NCBI RefSeq assembly: GCF_024648825.1
Contig: NZ_JANBBE010000007.1
Coordinates: 1 to 64,000, forward strand
From: Lentzea californiensis
GTDB lineage: Bacteria > Actinomycetota > Actinomycetes > Mycobacteriales > Pseudonocardiaceae
Length of the DNA: 64,000 bases
Direction of reading: 5' to 3'
Shown here: piece after piece, positions 1 to 31,200 of the stretch
Layout of the letters: each line of letters opens with the position of its first letter
How positions within the stretch are numbered: the stretch's first letter is position 1
The notes under the pieces: generated by a model
Told to the model about the DNA's origin: nothing
What the model saw: the letters and a program-made list of their open reading frames with translations, nothing else
Databases searched by the model: none
Translations under genes and position numbers: made by a program

Positions 1-578
1 AGGCGGGCTGGAAGCGCCCGATGATGGGCAAGACCGGGACGACCGAGGAGTACAAGTCCGCGGCCTACCTGGGAGCCACCCCCGACTACGCCGCCGCCGT
101 CCAGGTGTTCAACGACAGCACCTCGCCCAAGGGCATCTGCATCGGCGGCGGACCGCCGCGACTGTGCCCCGAGGGCAACATCTACGGCGGCACCGTGCCC
201 GCCGCGACCTGGTTCGACACGATGACGAAGGTGCACGCCGACCTGCCGGAGAAACCCCTGCCGCAGGTCGAGGAGCGCTATGTCCACGGCGATCCCGGGC
301 TGACGGTGCCGGACGTCGTCGGCTCGGAGATCAGCAAGGCGTCGGCGATGCTGCGCGACGCGGGTTACCAGGTGAGGACCGTGTCCATCAGCTCACCCAA
401 GCCGCGGGGCGCCGTGGTCGCTCAGTCGCTGCGAGGCTTCTCCCTGCGGGGCGCGCCGGTGACGCTCTCCGTCAGCAGCGGCCCCGTCCTGCCTCCCACG
501 ACGACAGCTCCGCCGGAGCCGCTTTCCCCTGCCGCGATCTTGCCGCCTCCCGCTCCTGGAGTGCCGCATCCCGGCTGA
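1..578 (+). CDS. Penicillin-binding protein, C-terminal part (transpeptidase end plus PASTA domain), 5' end outside window
   Basis: The reading frame is open from base 3, so the gene starts before the window. The first residues include KTGTT, the third conserved motif (KTG box) of the serine transpeptidase domain of peptidoglycan-synthesizing enzymes. About 75 residues later comes one PASTA domain (LTVPDVVG to VTLSVSSGPV, roughly bases 297-490), a small fold that binds muropeptides or beta-lactams. The last 30 residues are a Pro/Thr-rich tail typical of the extracellular end of class A bifunctional enzymes in actinobacteria. Glycosyltransferase and SxxK motifs lie outside the window, so class A is inferred from the KTG-PASTA-Pro tail order. 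The downstream neighbour is convergent, with a 46-bp gap. Confidence 0.85.
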   Translation, partial: AGWKRPMMGKTGTTEEYKSAAYLGATPDYAAAVQVFNDSTSPKGICIGGGPPRLCPEGNIYGGTVPAATWFDTMTKVHADLPEKPLPQVEERYVHGDPGLTVPDVVGSEISKASAMLRDAGYQVRTVSISSPKPRGAVVAQSLRGFSLRGAPVTLSVSSGPVLPPTTTAPPEPLSPAAILPPPAPGVPHPG

Positions 579-624
579 CGCCCCTCGCGTTCGGCGGTGT
601 CGTCGCGCGACCGGGCACGGACGT

Positions 625-1053
625 CTACGACCGGGACAACGACGACATCTCCTGCGAGTAGGCAGGCCGCAACATCGGCACGAACGCATCCCGGTGGACC
701 CACGCCAGGTAGATCTCGACCACCGCGAGCACCACGGCGATCACCGCCCCGCTGGGCTCCAGCAGCAGGTGGAACCCGAAGACACCGACCACCAGCGGCG
801 CCAGCAAAGCCAGCGCGAGCGGCACGAACCTGTTGACCAGCAACATGATCCCGGCTACCAGCTCGGCAACCTTGACCACGGGCATGACGAACCCGCTTTC
901 GCCGAGCGCCGTGGCGAACGCGACCGCCTCGGCCGACATGCCATCGGTCGACTGCGAACCGATCCCGAACAACCCGGTGAACCCGGAGAACGCGAACAGC
1001 GCTCCGAACAACACACGCACGACAACGTTGATGTACCTGAAGGTCTTGGTCAT
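625..1053 (-). CDS. DoxX-family integral membrane protein
   Basis: This 142-aa protein has four hydrophobic segments (about residues 8-28, 55-75, 76-97 and 99-120) and the N-terminal pattern RVLFGALFAFSGFTGLFG seen in DoxX/DoxD proteins. Mycobacterial DoxX works with SodA and a thiosulfate sulfurtransferase in oxidant defence; whether this paralogue does so cannot be told. A GAGG ribosome-binding site lies 9 bases before the ATG. It is divergent from the short Lsr2-like gene, sharing a 165-bp intergenic region, and convergent with the penicillin-binding protein gene. Family call is firm; the role is unknown. Confidence 0.8.
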   Translation of the reverse strand: MTKTFRYINVVVRVLFGALFAFSGFTGLFGIGSQSTDGMSAEAVAFATALGESGFVMPVVKVAELVAGIMLLVNRFVPLALALLAPLVVGVFGFHLLLEPSGAVIAVVLAVVEIYLAWVHRDAFVPMLRPAYSQEMSSLSRS

Positions 1054-1218
1054 GCGGACAATCCTCGAACCTCCAGTTTCGTAGAGGTAAAGCCCGTTCG
1101 CTCAGCGCTGAATTGTGACATCGCACGCTCGACGACAACTGAGTTCGCGATGGGTGCCCCTCAAGTGCCGGCCTGGACCACTCCCCGCCAGTTCCGCTCA
1201 GGCATTGCGAGGCAACGA

Positions 1219-1443
1219 ATGGCACAAGAGTCCCTCGTCCACCTCATCGATGACCTGGACGGCAGCACAGCGGAGGACCTCGAGACGGTGCACTTCGGTC
1301 TTGACGGAGTGACGTACTCGATCGATCTCAGCGCGGGGAACGCAGATGACCTGCGGGCGAGACTGCGAGAGTTCGTCGCCCACGCCCGCCAGACCGGCGG
1401 CCGGCCGGGCACGGTTCACAAGCGCGCGTTCCGTCCTCGGTGA
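1219..1443 (+). CDS. Short Lsr2-like protein, oligomerization domain only
   Basis: The 74-aa product starts MAQESLVHLIDDLDGSTAED and continues FGLDGVTYSIDLSAGNADDLR. This matches the N-terminal dimerization domain of Lsr2, the xenogeneic-silencing nucleoid protein of actinobacteria (usual form MAQK..LVDDLDG...FGLDGV.YEIDLS). It ends in HKRAFRPR after 74 residues. Full-length Lsr2 is about 110 aa and carries a C-terminal DNA-binding domain with an RGR AT-hook-like motif, which is absent here. The start is set by homology; an AGG precedes the ATG by 7 bases. It sits 3 bp from the end of the exporter gene of the peptide cluster. It could be a decayed copy or a natural modulator that joins Lsr2 oligomers without binding DNA. 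Confidence 0.7.
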   Translation: MAQESLVHLIDDLDGSTAEDLETVHFGLDGVTYSIDLSAGNADDLRARLREFVAHARQTGGRPGTVHKRAFRPR

Positions 1444-1446
1444 TGG

Positions 1447-2657
1447 TCACTCCACCGCCTCTTCACGGGAGAACCTCCGCAGAGTCGGGTTCACGGTGGC
1501 GAACACCGTCAGCACCCCGCTGCCCGCGGCGCAGGTGAGGATGGCTTGCGCAGGCGTCAGGAAGTCGACCAGCACACCGCCGACGGCGGGGCCCGCGATC
1601 GCGGCGACGCCCAGCGCGACGCCCATCACGCTGCTCAGCCTGCCGCGGAGCTCGTCGGGTGTGAGGAGCAGCTGATAGGTGGTGATGGTGGTGTTCGCGG
1701 TAGGGGCCAGGAAGGCGGCGGCCGCGAAGAGCACGCCCGTGGGGATCCCTGGGTCGACGAACAGCGCGAGCGGGATCAGGGCGGTGATGACCCAGAACAC
1801 GCCGACGATCGCCCGGTGCGGTCGCAGCGTCCGGTGCAGCCGCGGCGCCACCAGTGCGCCCAAGATGCCGCCGATGCCGAGCATCGCACCCATGATCCCG
1901 ATCTGCCCGGCGGGCACGCCCTCCCGGTGCGCGATGGCGATCATCAGCAGGTAGAACGCCTGGAAGAACAGGTTGAGGCCGACCGCGCACAAGGCGACCA
2001 CCCGCACCACCGGCTGGGTCCACACCCAGCGCAGGCCTTCGCCGATCTCGCGGTGGAAACGGCTGAAGGGCGCCGGCTCCCGCTCTCGCGGGGGAACGCG
2101 GATGAACAGCAGCGACAGGAACGTCGCCACGTGCGTCACCGCCTCCACGGCGAACGGCAGCCACCGGCCCAGGCCGAACAACACCCCGCCCAGCGCCGTG
2201 CCGGAGAGTTGCCCGAGATAGCCGCGCGCGGCGTTCATCGCGACCGCGTCCGAGAGGTGCCGCTCGGGCACGATGGCGGGCAGCACGGCCTCTTCCGCAG
2301 GCTCCGACAGGGCCCTGCAGACACCGAGCACGATGACGACCAGCACCACGTGCTCCACGCCGATGGCGTCCCACCACAGGCCGATCACCAGGACGGCCAC
2401 GGCCAACGCCTGCACGGCTTCGCAGACGAGCATCACCGTTCTGCGGTTCCAGCGGTCGACCAGCGCCCCGGCGGGCAGGCCGACGACCAGCTGAGCGGCG
2501 GCGGAGGCGCCCAGCACCAGGCCGGTCGCCGCCGCGGAGTCGGTGAGCAGGAGCACCAGCAGGGGCAGCGCGATGGTCGACGCGCTCGCCCCCGCCTCGG
2601 ACAGGGCCTGCCCCGCCCACAGCAGCCGGTAGTCGCGGTTGCGCGACAGCGACGTGG

Positions 2658-2661
<4 letters not shown>
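1447..2661 (-). CDS. MFS exporter of the peptide cluster
   Basis: This 404-aa polytopic protein has about 12 membrane segments. The opening NRDYRLLWAGQALSEAG and the loop AGALVDRWNRRTVML place it in the MFS_3 branch (EntS-like exporters of nonribosomal products). Its ATG overlaps the stop of the upstream NRPS gene (ATGA), so it is translationally coupled to the synthetase and is most likely the exporter, and perhaps self-protection factor, for the peptide. No ATP-binding motifs are present. Family assignment is firm; the substrate is inferred from position alone. Confidence 0.85.
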
Positions 2662-22193
<19,532 letters not shown>

Positions 22194-22207
22194 GGTGTGG
22201 TGTCTCC

Positions 22208-25200
22208 TCACAGGTTCGGGGTGGCGCCGTCATCGAGCGCGAGTCGTTCGAGCTCGAGCAGGATCTTCTCCTCGACCAGCCGCGACAGCTCGGCGACCGT
22301 GCGGGCGGTGAGGACGTCGTGCGGTGTCAGCGGTACGTCGAACGCGGCACGGCAGCGGGACGTGACGAGCAGGCTGCGCATCGAGTCCCCGCCGAGTGCG
22401 GTGAAGTCGTCCTCGACGCCGACCCGGTCCACGCGCAGCGCTTCCGCCCAGATCCCGGCCATCACCTGTTCGGTGTCGGTCCTGGGGGCCACGTACCGCG
22501 CGGCGGGCACGGGGGCGGACGGCGCGGGCAGCGCGGCCCGGTCGACCTTCCCGTTGGCGCTCAACGGCAGCGCGTCGAGCACGACGAACACCGAGGGCAC
22601 CATGTAGTCGGGCAGGGTCCGCCCGGCGAAGGCGGCCAGGTCTCCCGGGTCCGGCTCACGGCCGGAGTCGGCGGGCACCAGGTAGGCCACGAGCTGCTTG
22701 CCGCCGAGCGCGTCCTCGCGGACCACCACGACCAGCCCGCCCACGCCGGGGTGGCGGCCCAGCACCGCCTCGACCTCACCGAGCTCGATGCGGAACCCGC
22801 GCAGCTTCACCTGGTCGTCGGCGCGGCCGGCGAACTCCAGCACGCCTTCCGGCAGCCACCGCACGACGTCGCCGGTGCGGTACATCCGCTCCCCCGGCGC
22901 GCCGAACGGGCAGGCGACGAACCGGGACGCGGTCAGGCCGGGCCGGTCGAGGTACCCGCGGGCCAGACCGGCACCCGCGAGGTACAGCTCGCCGGGCACC
23001 CCGACGGGCACCGGTCGCAGCCGGTCGTCCAGCACGTAGGTGGCCATGCCGTCCAGCGCGGTGCCGATGGGCACGGTGTCGGGCACCTGACCGGCCATCC
23101 GGTGCGCTGTCGCGAACGTCGTGGTCTCGGTCGGCCCGTACCCGTCGACCATCACCAGGCCCGGACAGGCCGCCATGACCTGGCGGACCGCCGGCGCGGG
23201 AACGACGTCGCCGCCGGTCCACACCTCGGCCACGCCGGCCAGACAGCCGGGCGAGTCCTGGGCCAGCACCCGGAACAAGCCCGCCGTGAGCCACAACGCC
23301 GTCACACCGTGTGCGGTGACCAGGTCGCGCAGCACCGCCGCGTCGAGGTCTTCCGGCGGTGCGACGACCACTCGTCCACCGCGCAGCAAGGGCACCCACA
23401 GCTCGTAGGTGGACGCGTCGAACGCCAGCGGCGAGTGCAGGAGCACCGTGCGGTGGGCGGGCCCGTCGAACCGGGAGTCCAGCGCCAGTGCGACCACGTC
23501 CCGGTGCCGCACGGCCACGCCCTTCGGCGTGCCGGTCGAGCCGGAGGTGAACTCCACGTAGGCGAGGCCGTCCGGGTGCACGACCGCCTGAGGCCGATCG
23601 GCCGACTTCTCACCGTCGGGAACCACGACGTGCCCGTCGAACGGGACGACGTCCGAGTCGGTGATCAGCACCCGGCTCCCGGCCTGCTCCAGCACCAGCC
23701 GTTGGCGTTCCACCGGCGCCCTGCTGTCCAGCGGCAGGTACGCGCCGCCCGCCTTGAGCACGGCGAGCACCGCGACCACCACGTCGGCCGATCGGCGCAG
23801 CAGCACCCCGACGCGTTCCTCGGGACGCACGCCGAGCGCGATCAGCCGCTGTGCCAACCGGTTCGCGCGGCCGTCCAGTCCGGCGTAGGTGAGCGAAGTG
23901 TCGCCCGCGACCACGGCCGTCACGTCGGGAGTCCGGTCCACCTGAGCGGCGAACAGCTCGGCGACAGTCGCGTCCGGGACGGTGGTCTCGACTCGTTCCG
24001 GCAGTACGAGCCGCCGCTCGGCGTCGCCGAGGACGTCGACCTCGCCCACCGCCCGGCCGGGGTCGGCGGTCAGGCCGAGCAGCGCCGCGGCCAGGTGGCC
24101 GGCGACGCGCTCGACCGTGGTGAGGTCCAACAGCGCCGGGTCGTAGCTGAGCCGGAACTCCAGCTCCGCGCCGGGGCGGACACCCAGGCTCAACGGGTAG
24201 TTGGTCGTCTCCACGGCGTCCAGGTCGCGCACGGTGACGCCGTGGGTCACGGCCTCGTCGATCGGGTAGTTCTCGAAGACGAGGATGCTGGTGAACAGCT
24301 CGGTGCCGCTCCACGCCTGCAGGTCCGCGAGCGACACGTGCTCGAACCGCCTGGCCTCGGCCTGGGCAGCCTGCAGCCGCCGCAGCCACACCGCGACCGG
24401 TTCGTCCTCCACGACCGCTGTCCGCACGGGCAGGGTGTTGATGAACATGCCCGTGATCGCGTCGGCGCCCGGCAGGTCGGCCGGGCGGCCGGACACGGTG
24501 GAACCGAAGCACACGTCACTCTGCCCGCTGTAGCGCGAGAGCAGCAACGCCCACGCGCCCTGCACCACGGTGTTGAGCGTCAACCCGTTGCGCTGCGCGA
24601 AGTCGCGCAGTTCGTCGCCGGGCAGCGTCATCGTGGTCCACGCGGCCGTGCGGGTGGCGTGGCCCGGTTCGGCGAGCCGGTCGAGCGGCAGTGGCGTCGG
24701 ACCGTCGAGCCCGCGAAGCGCCTGCCGCCAATGCGTTTCCGCTGCATCTGAGTCCTGTGTGGACAGCCAGTGCAGGTAGTCGCCGAACGGGCGGCGGGAC
24801 GGGAGCTCGGGCTCGCATCCGGCGGTGAGGGCCGCGTAGCCGGCGATCACGTCGCTGAGCACCTGGAACGTGCTCCACCCGTCGAGCAGCACGTGGTGGA
24901 ACGTCCAGCCGACCCGCACGGCCGTGTCCGACTCGCGCTCCAGGGCCAGTCGCATCAGCGGCGCGGTACCGAGATCCAGTTCCTCGTCGTCCGGCGTGGC
25001 GGAGATGGGCAGGTCGACGTCGCGGCACACCACCTGCACCGGCCGGTCGACGCCCTCCCACACGACGCGGCTGCGCAGGACAGGAGTCCGTGCGACGACC
25101 TCCCGCCACGCGCGAGCCAGCGCCTCGATGTCGGTGACACCGTCGAGCACGAACGAGATCCGCTCGGTGTAGAGGCCTTCATGGCCGTGGGACAGGCTGT

Positions 25201-28200
25201 GGAACACCATGCCCGCCTGCATCGGCGTCAGCGGGTAGACGTCCTCTACCTCCCGGCCGTCACCGACCAGCCGGTCCACCGCGGCCTGGTCCAGGCCCGC
25301 CAGCGGGAAGTCCGACGGCGTCCGCCCACCCACACCGGGCTGGGCGCAGTGCGCCACGATCTCCCGCAGCGCCACCGTCATCGCCTCGGCCAGAGCACGC
25401 ACGGTCGACTCGTCGTGCACCTCGTCGCTGAAGTACCAGGTGAGCCGGAGCCGCTTCTCCTCCACCGCTCCGACGACGTCGAGCAGGTGGTGGCGGGGTG
25501 TGTCGGGGGCGGCGTCGGCGGTCAGGCCGCCGGTCGTGCGGAACACCGTGCCGCCCGCCGCGCCGTCGAACTGCCCGAGGTAGTTGAACGCGACCGACGG
25601 CCGCACTCCGCCGTACCGCGCGCCGTACCCGATGCCGCGCCGGGGCACCGCGCGCAGCCGTTCCTTGGTCGCCTTCAGCACCTCGCCCCAGTCGCCCGCC
25701 GGCACGTCGAGCGCCACCGGGAACACCGAGGTGAACCAGCCGACCGTGCGGGACAGGTCGACGCCGTCCAGGAAGTCGCCGTCACGGCCTTGGCCCTCCA
25801 GGTTCACCAGGACCCGGTCCCGGCCCGTCCACCCGGCCAGCACTCGTCCCAGCGCGCTGAGGAGCACGTCGTTGACCTGCGTGCGGTACACGGCGGGCAC
25901 GTCCTGCAGCAGCGCCCTGGTCAGGTCGGTGTCCAGTTCGGCGGTGACACCGCGTACGGAACCGGTCGTGCCGGTGCCGTGGCGGTCCACGGGCACGGCG
26001 GGATCACCGGTGACGCCCGCCCAGTGCCCGGCCTCGTCGTCGAACCCGCCGTCGGCGGTGTGCGCGGCCAGCCGGTGCGCCCACTCGCGGAACGACGTGG
26101 TCTTCGCCCTGAGGACGACCTCCTCGCCGCGCAGGGCCTGCAGGTAGGCGGTCTCCAAATCCTCCAGCAGCACCCGCCAGGACACGCCGTCCACCACCAG
26201 GTGGTGCGCGGTGAGCAGAAGCGTGCGAGACGTGAGCAGCGTGGCCCGCAGCAGCGGCCCGCGACTCAGGTCGAAGCTTGAATCCACTTCGGACAGCAGG
26301 TCGACGGGTTCGGCCGGCGGGGTGTGCTGCTGCCAGCCGGAGCCGGTGCGTTCGAACCGCATCCGCAGCGCGTCGTGGTGCTCCACCAGACCCGCCAACG
26401 CCCTCCGCAACGCCACCGGGTCGGCCGCGTCGGCGAACTCGACCCGGACGGACTGGTCGAAGTGCTCGGGACGCGGCGGTTCCGCGTCGAGGAACCAGCG
26501 CTGGATCGGCGTCAGCGGAACCCCGCCGACCACCGGTCCCTGCGGCACGCCCTCCTCGGCGGCAACAGCGGGCACGGCCGCGGCGAGCGCGGCCACCGTG
26601 GGGTGGGTGAACAGGTCGCGCGGCGCCAGGCCGTACCCGGCCTGCCGGGCCCGCGACACGACCTGGATGCTGATGATCGAGTCACCGCCCAGCTCGAAGA
26701 AGTCGTCCTCGACGCCGACCCGGTCGAGCCCCAGCACCTGCGCCCAGATGTCCGCGAGCACGCGCTCGGCCTCCGTGCGCGGCTCGACGTGCCGGGCGCC
26801 GGACGTCTCCCACTCCGGCGCGGGCAGCGCCTTGCGGTCGAGCTTCCCGTTGCCGGTCAACGGGAGCCGGTCCAGGTGCACGAACGCCGAGGGCACCATG
26901 TGGTCGGGCAGGGTCCGCGCCAGGAACCCGCGCAGGTCGACGCCGTGGCCACCGACGACGTAGCCGACGATGACCTTGCGCCCGGCGTGCTCGCGGACGT
27001 CGGCCACCGCCGCGGTCACGCCGGGGTGTGCTTCGAGCGCGGCCTCGACCTCGCCGAGCTCGATGCGGAAGCCGCGGATCTTGACCTGGTGGTCGGCCCG
27101 GCCGAGGTAGTCGAGCCGGCCGTCCTTCCAGCGGGCCAGGTCGCCGGTGCGGTACATGCGCGATCCGGGTGCGCCGAACGGGTCGGCGACGAACCGGGAC
27201 GCGGTCAGGCCCGGCCGGTTCAGGTAGCCGCGCGCCAGTCCCGCGCCGGCGACGTGCATCTCGCCGACGACACCGGGCGGCACGGGCCGCAGGTCCTCGT
27301 CGAGTACGTACACGCGCAGGTCCGGTATCGGTTCGCCGACGGTGCCGTCAGCGGGCGTCCACGTGACGTGCACGGTGGTCTCGGTGATGCCGTACATGTT
27401 GATCAGCTCGCCGGGACCGTTCCAGGCGGACAGCTTGCGCACGTCCAGCGCTTCACCGCCGAAGACGACGTACCGCAGGCACAGGTCCGTCGGCTGTTCG
27501 GCGATCAGCTGGTAGAACGCCGACGGCGTCTGGTTGAGCACCGTGACCCGTTCCCGTGCCAGCAGCGCGGCGAACTCGCCCGGCGACCGCGACACCTCGT
27601 GCGGAACGACCACGAGCCGCCCGCCGTGCAGCAGCGGACCCCACAGCTCCCACACGGAGAAGTCGAAGGCGTAGCTGTGGAACAGGGTCCACACGTCGTC
27701 GGCGCCGAACCCGAACCAGGAGTCGGTGGCGGAGAACAGCCGTGCCACGTTGGCGTGCGGCACGACGACGCCCTTGGGCTTGCCGGTGGAGCCGGAGGTG
27801 TAGATGACGTACGCGGGGTTCTCCGGCCGCAGCGCCACTTCCGGCGCAGTGGACGGCCGGCCGGACAGGTCCGGCAGCTCCGTCAGCACGGCCACCGGGC
27901 GGGTGTCCTCGACCATGCCCGCGATCCGGTCCTCGGGGTAGCACGGGTCGATCGGCAGATAGGCCGCGCCGGACTTGAGCACGCCCAGCACCGCCACGAC
28001 CAGGTCGGTCGAGCGGGGCAACCGCAGCGCGACGTACCGCTCCGGCCCCGCGCCGTGCTCGATCAGCATGTGCGCCAACCGGTTGGCGCGGGCGTCCAGC
28101 TCGGCGTAGGTCAGGTGCTCGCCCTCGCAGGTGACCGCGACGGCGTGGGGCGTGCGCGCGGCCTGCTCAGCGAACAGCCGGGGCAGCGTGCCGGCCGGGA

Positions 28201-31200
28201 AGTCCCGGCCGGCCGGGTTCCACTCCACGAGGACCTGCTCGCGTTCCGCGGCGTCGAGCAACCGCAGCTCGCCCAGTGGCTGCGCAGGGTCCGCCAGCAC
28301 CTCATCCAGCAGCATCCGCAGGTGCCGGCCGAGCCGGTGCACCGTGGGCTCGTCGAACAGGGCCGGGTCGTGGTCGAGCTCGACCACGAGGCGCGGGCCG
28401 GGTGACACGACGACGGTCAGCGCGTAGTTGGTGGGCTCGTGTGCGTACACGTCGTGCAGCCGCAGGCCGTGCGCGGCCATGGCGTTCTCGTCGAACGGGT
28501 AGTTCTCGAACACCAGGATGCTGTCGAACAGGTTCGCGCCGCCGGGCAACGAGCTCCACCCGCGCAACCGCGCCAGTGGCACGTGTTCGAACCGCCGCGC
28601 CTCGGCTTGGGCGGTTTGCAGGTCCCGCAGCCAGGACAGCTGGTCCCGGCCGCGGTCGACGGCGACTCGGGTGGGCACGGTGTTGATGAACATGCCCACC
28701 GTCGACTCGACGCCCGGCAGATCAGCGGGCCGGCCGGACACGGTGGTGCCGAACACGACGTCGGACGTGCCGGCGTAGCGGGCCAGCAGCACCGCCCACG
28801 CGCCCTGCACCACGGTGTTCACCGTCAAACCGTTGCGCTGGGCCGCTTCGCGCAGCCGTTCGGTGCCGCGGGCGGACAGTTCGAACCGGACGGTGCCACC
28901 GGACTGCGCCCGGTGCGCGTCGACCGGACGGCGGTCGAAGGGCAGCGGGGTGGTCTCGTCGAAGCCGTCGAGCACCCGCCGCCAGTACTGCTCGGCCTGT
29001 GCGCTGTCCTGCCGTTCCAGCCAGTGCAGGTACTCGCGGAACAGTGGCCGGGCCGAGGCAGGCCCGGACGCGCCGCGGGTGATGGCCGCGTGGTGCTCGC
29101 AGACCTCCGTGAACAGCTGGGCCGCGCTCCACCCGTCGAGCAGGACGTGGTGGAACGTCCACAGCACCAGCACCTCGTCGTCCGACAGCCGGGCGAGCGC
29201 CACCCGCATCAGCGGTGCGGTGGCCAGGTCCAGCCCGGCGGCACGATCGCTGTCCAGCAGTGCGCGCAGCCGCTCGTCCTGGTCCTGCTCGTCGAGGTCG
29301 CTCCAGTCGAGGTGGATGATCGGAAGGGTGACGCGAGGGCGCACCAGCTGCAGCGGTTCCGCCAGCCCGTCCCACACCACCTCGCTGCGCAGCACGGCAT
29401 TGCGGTCCACGACCCGTTGCCAGGCCTCACCCAACGCGCGCGGGTCGGCCACACCGGAGAGCCGGAAGCGGACCTGGTTGAAGTACGCGCCGGTGGTCGC
29501 GCCGTCCATCAACCCGTGGAAGACCATGCCCGCCTGCATCGGCGTCAGCGGGTAGACGTCCTCCACGTCCCGGCCGTCACCGGCCAGCCGGTCCACCGCG
29601 GCCTGGTCCAGGCGCGCCAACGGGAAGTCCGACGGCGTACGGCCGCCGGAGCCCGGCCGGCCGCAGTGAGCCACGATCTCCTTCAACGCCGTGGCCATCG
29701 CGTCGGCCAGGCCCCGCACGGTCGCCTCGTCGTGCACCCGGTCGCTGAAGTACCAGGTGAGGTCGAGGCAGCCGTGCTCGACCGCGCCGACGACGTCGAG
29801 CAGGTGCGGGCGCGGCGCTTCCGGTGCGCTGGCGAGCTCCAGGGTGCCGCGCACGGCGTGCAGCACGCCGCCCTCCACGCCCGCCCAGTCGAGCCGGCCG
29901 AGGTAGTTGAGGCTGATCTGCGGGCCACCGGTGCCGGGCTCGTGCAGGGCGCCGTGGCCGATTCCCTTGCGAGGCACTGAACGCAGTTGTTCCTTGACCG
30001 ACTTGAGGACCGTGCCCCAGTCGCCGTCGGGCACGTCCGGTGCGACGGGGAAGATCGAGGTGAACCACCCGACCGTGCGGGAGAGGTCGACACCGTCGAG
30101 CACGTCCTCGCGGCCGTGGCCCTCCAGGTCCACCGGCACCCGCCGGCGGCCGGTCCAGCCGGCCAGCACCCGGCCGAGCGCGCTCAGCAGCACGTCGTTG
30201 ACCTGCGTGCGGTACGCGCCGGGCACGTCCTGCAGCAACGCCTTGGTGGTCTCGCGGTCGAGCCGGACCGAGACGGCGCGGGTGGATCCGGCGGTGTTGG
30301 GGCCGTCGTGGTCGACGGGCAGGGACCGGTCCGCCTCGGCGGTCGCGGCCCAGTGGTCGCGCTCGTCGTCGAACCCGCCGTCGGCGGTGTGCCGCGCGAG
30401 CCGGTGCGCCCAGTCCCGGAACGACGTCGTCTTGGCGGCCAGCCGGACGGGCTCGCCGCGCGCGGCCTGGTCGTAGGCCGTGACGAGGTCCTCCAGCAGC
30501 ACCCGCCACGACACGCCGTCCACGACGAGGTGGTGCACGCTCAGGTGCAGCACCAGGTGCTTCCCCTCGGGGCGCTCCAACTCGGCGTGCAGCAACGGGC
30601 CGGTCGCGAGGTCGAACGCCGCAGAGCGTTGTGTGGTCAGCAACTCGGCCCGTTCGACCGGCGCGTTGTGCTGCCGCCACCCGGAATCCGTGCGTTCGAA
30701 CCGCATCCGCAGCGCGTCGTGGTGCTCCACCAACGCCGTCAAAGCCCGGCGCAGCGCGTCGGTGTCCACGTCGTGGGCCAGCTCGGCGGTCAGGGTTTGG
30801 TTGAAGTGCTCGGGGTGGCCGGGGTTCGTGGCGAAGAGCCACCGCTGGACCGGGGTGAGCGGCACGTCGCCGACCACCCGTCCCTGGTCGGCCTCGGTGG
30901 GTCCGGCGACGGCCGCCGCGGCCGCGAGACCCGCCACGGTGGGGTGCCGGAAGAGGTCGCCGGGGGTGAGGGCGAGTCCCGCCTGGCGGGCGCGCGACAC
31001 CACCTGGATGCTGAGGATGGAGTCACCGCCGAGCTCGAAGAAGTTGTCGCCGGCTCCCACGCGGCCGACGCCGAGCAGTGCCGACCAGATCCCGGCCAGC
31101 ACGGCCTCCGGTCCGTCGGCGGGCGCGACGTGCGTGGCGGTGGCGGCGGCCCACACCGGGTCCGGCAGGGCGTGCCGGTCGACCTTGCCGCTCGCGTTGA

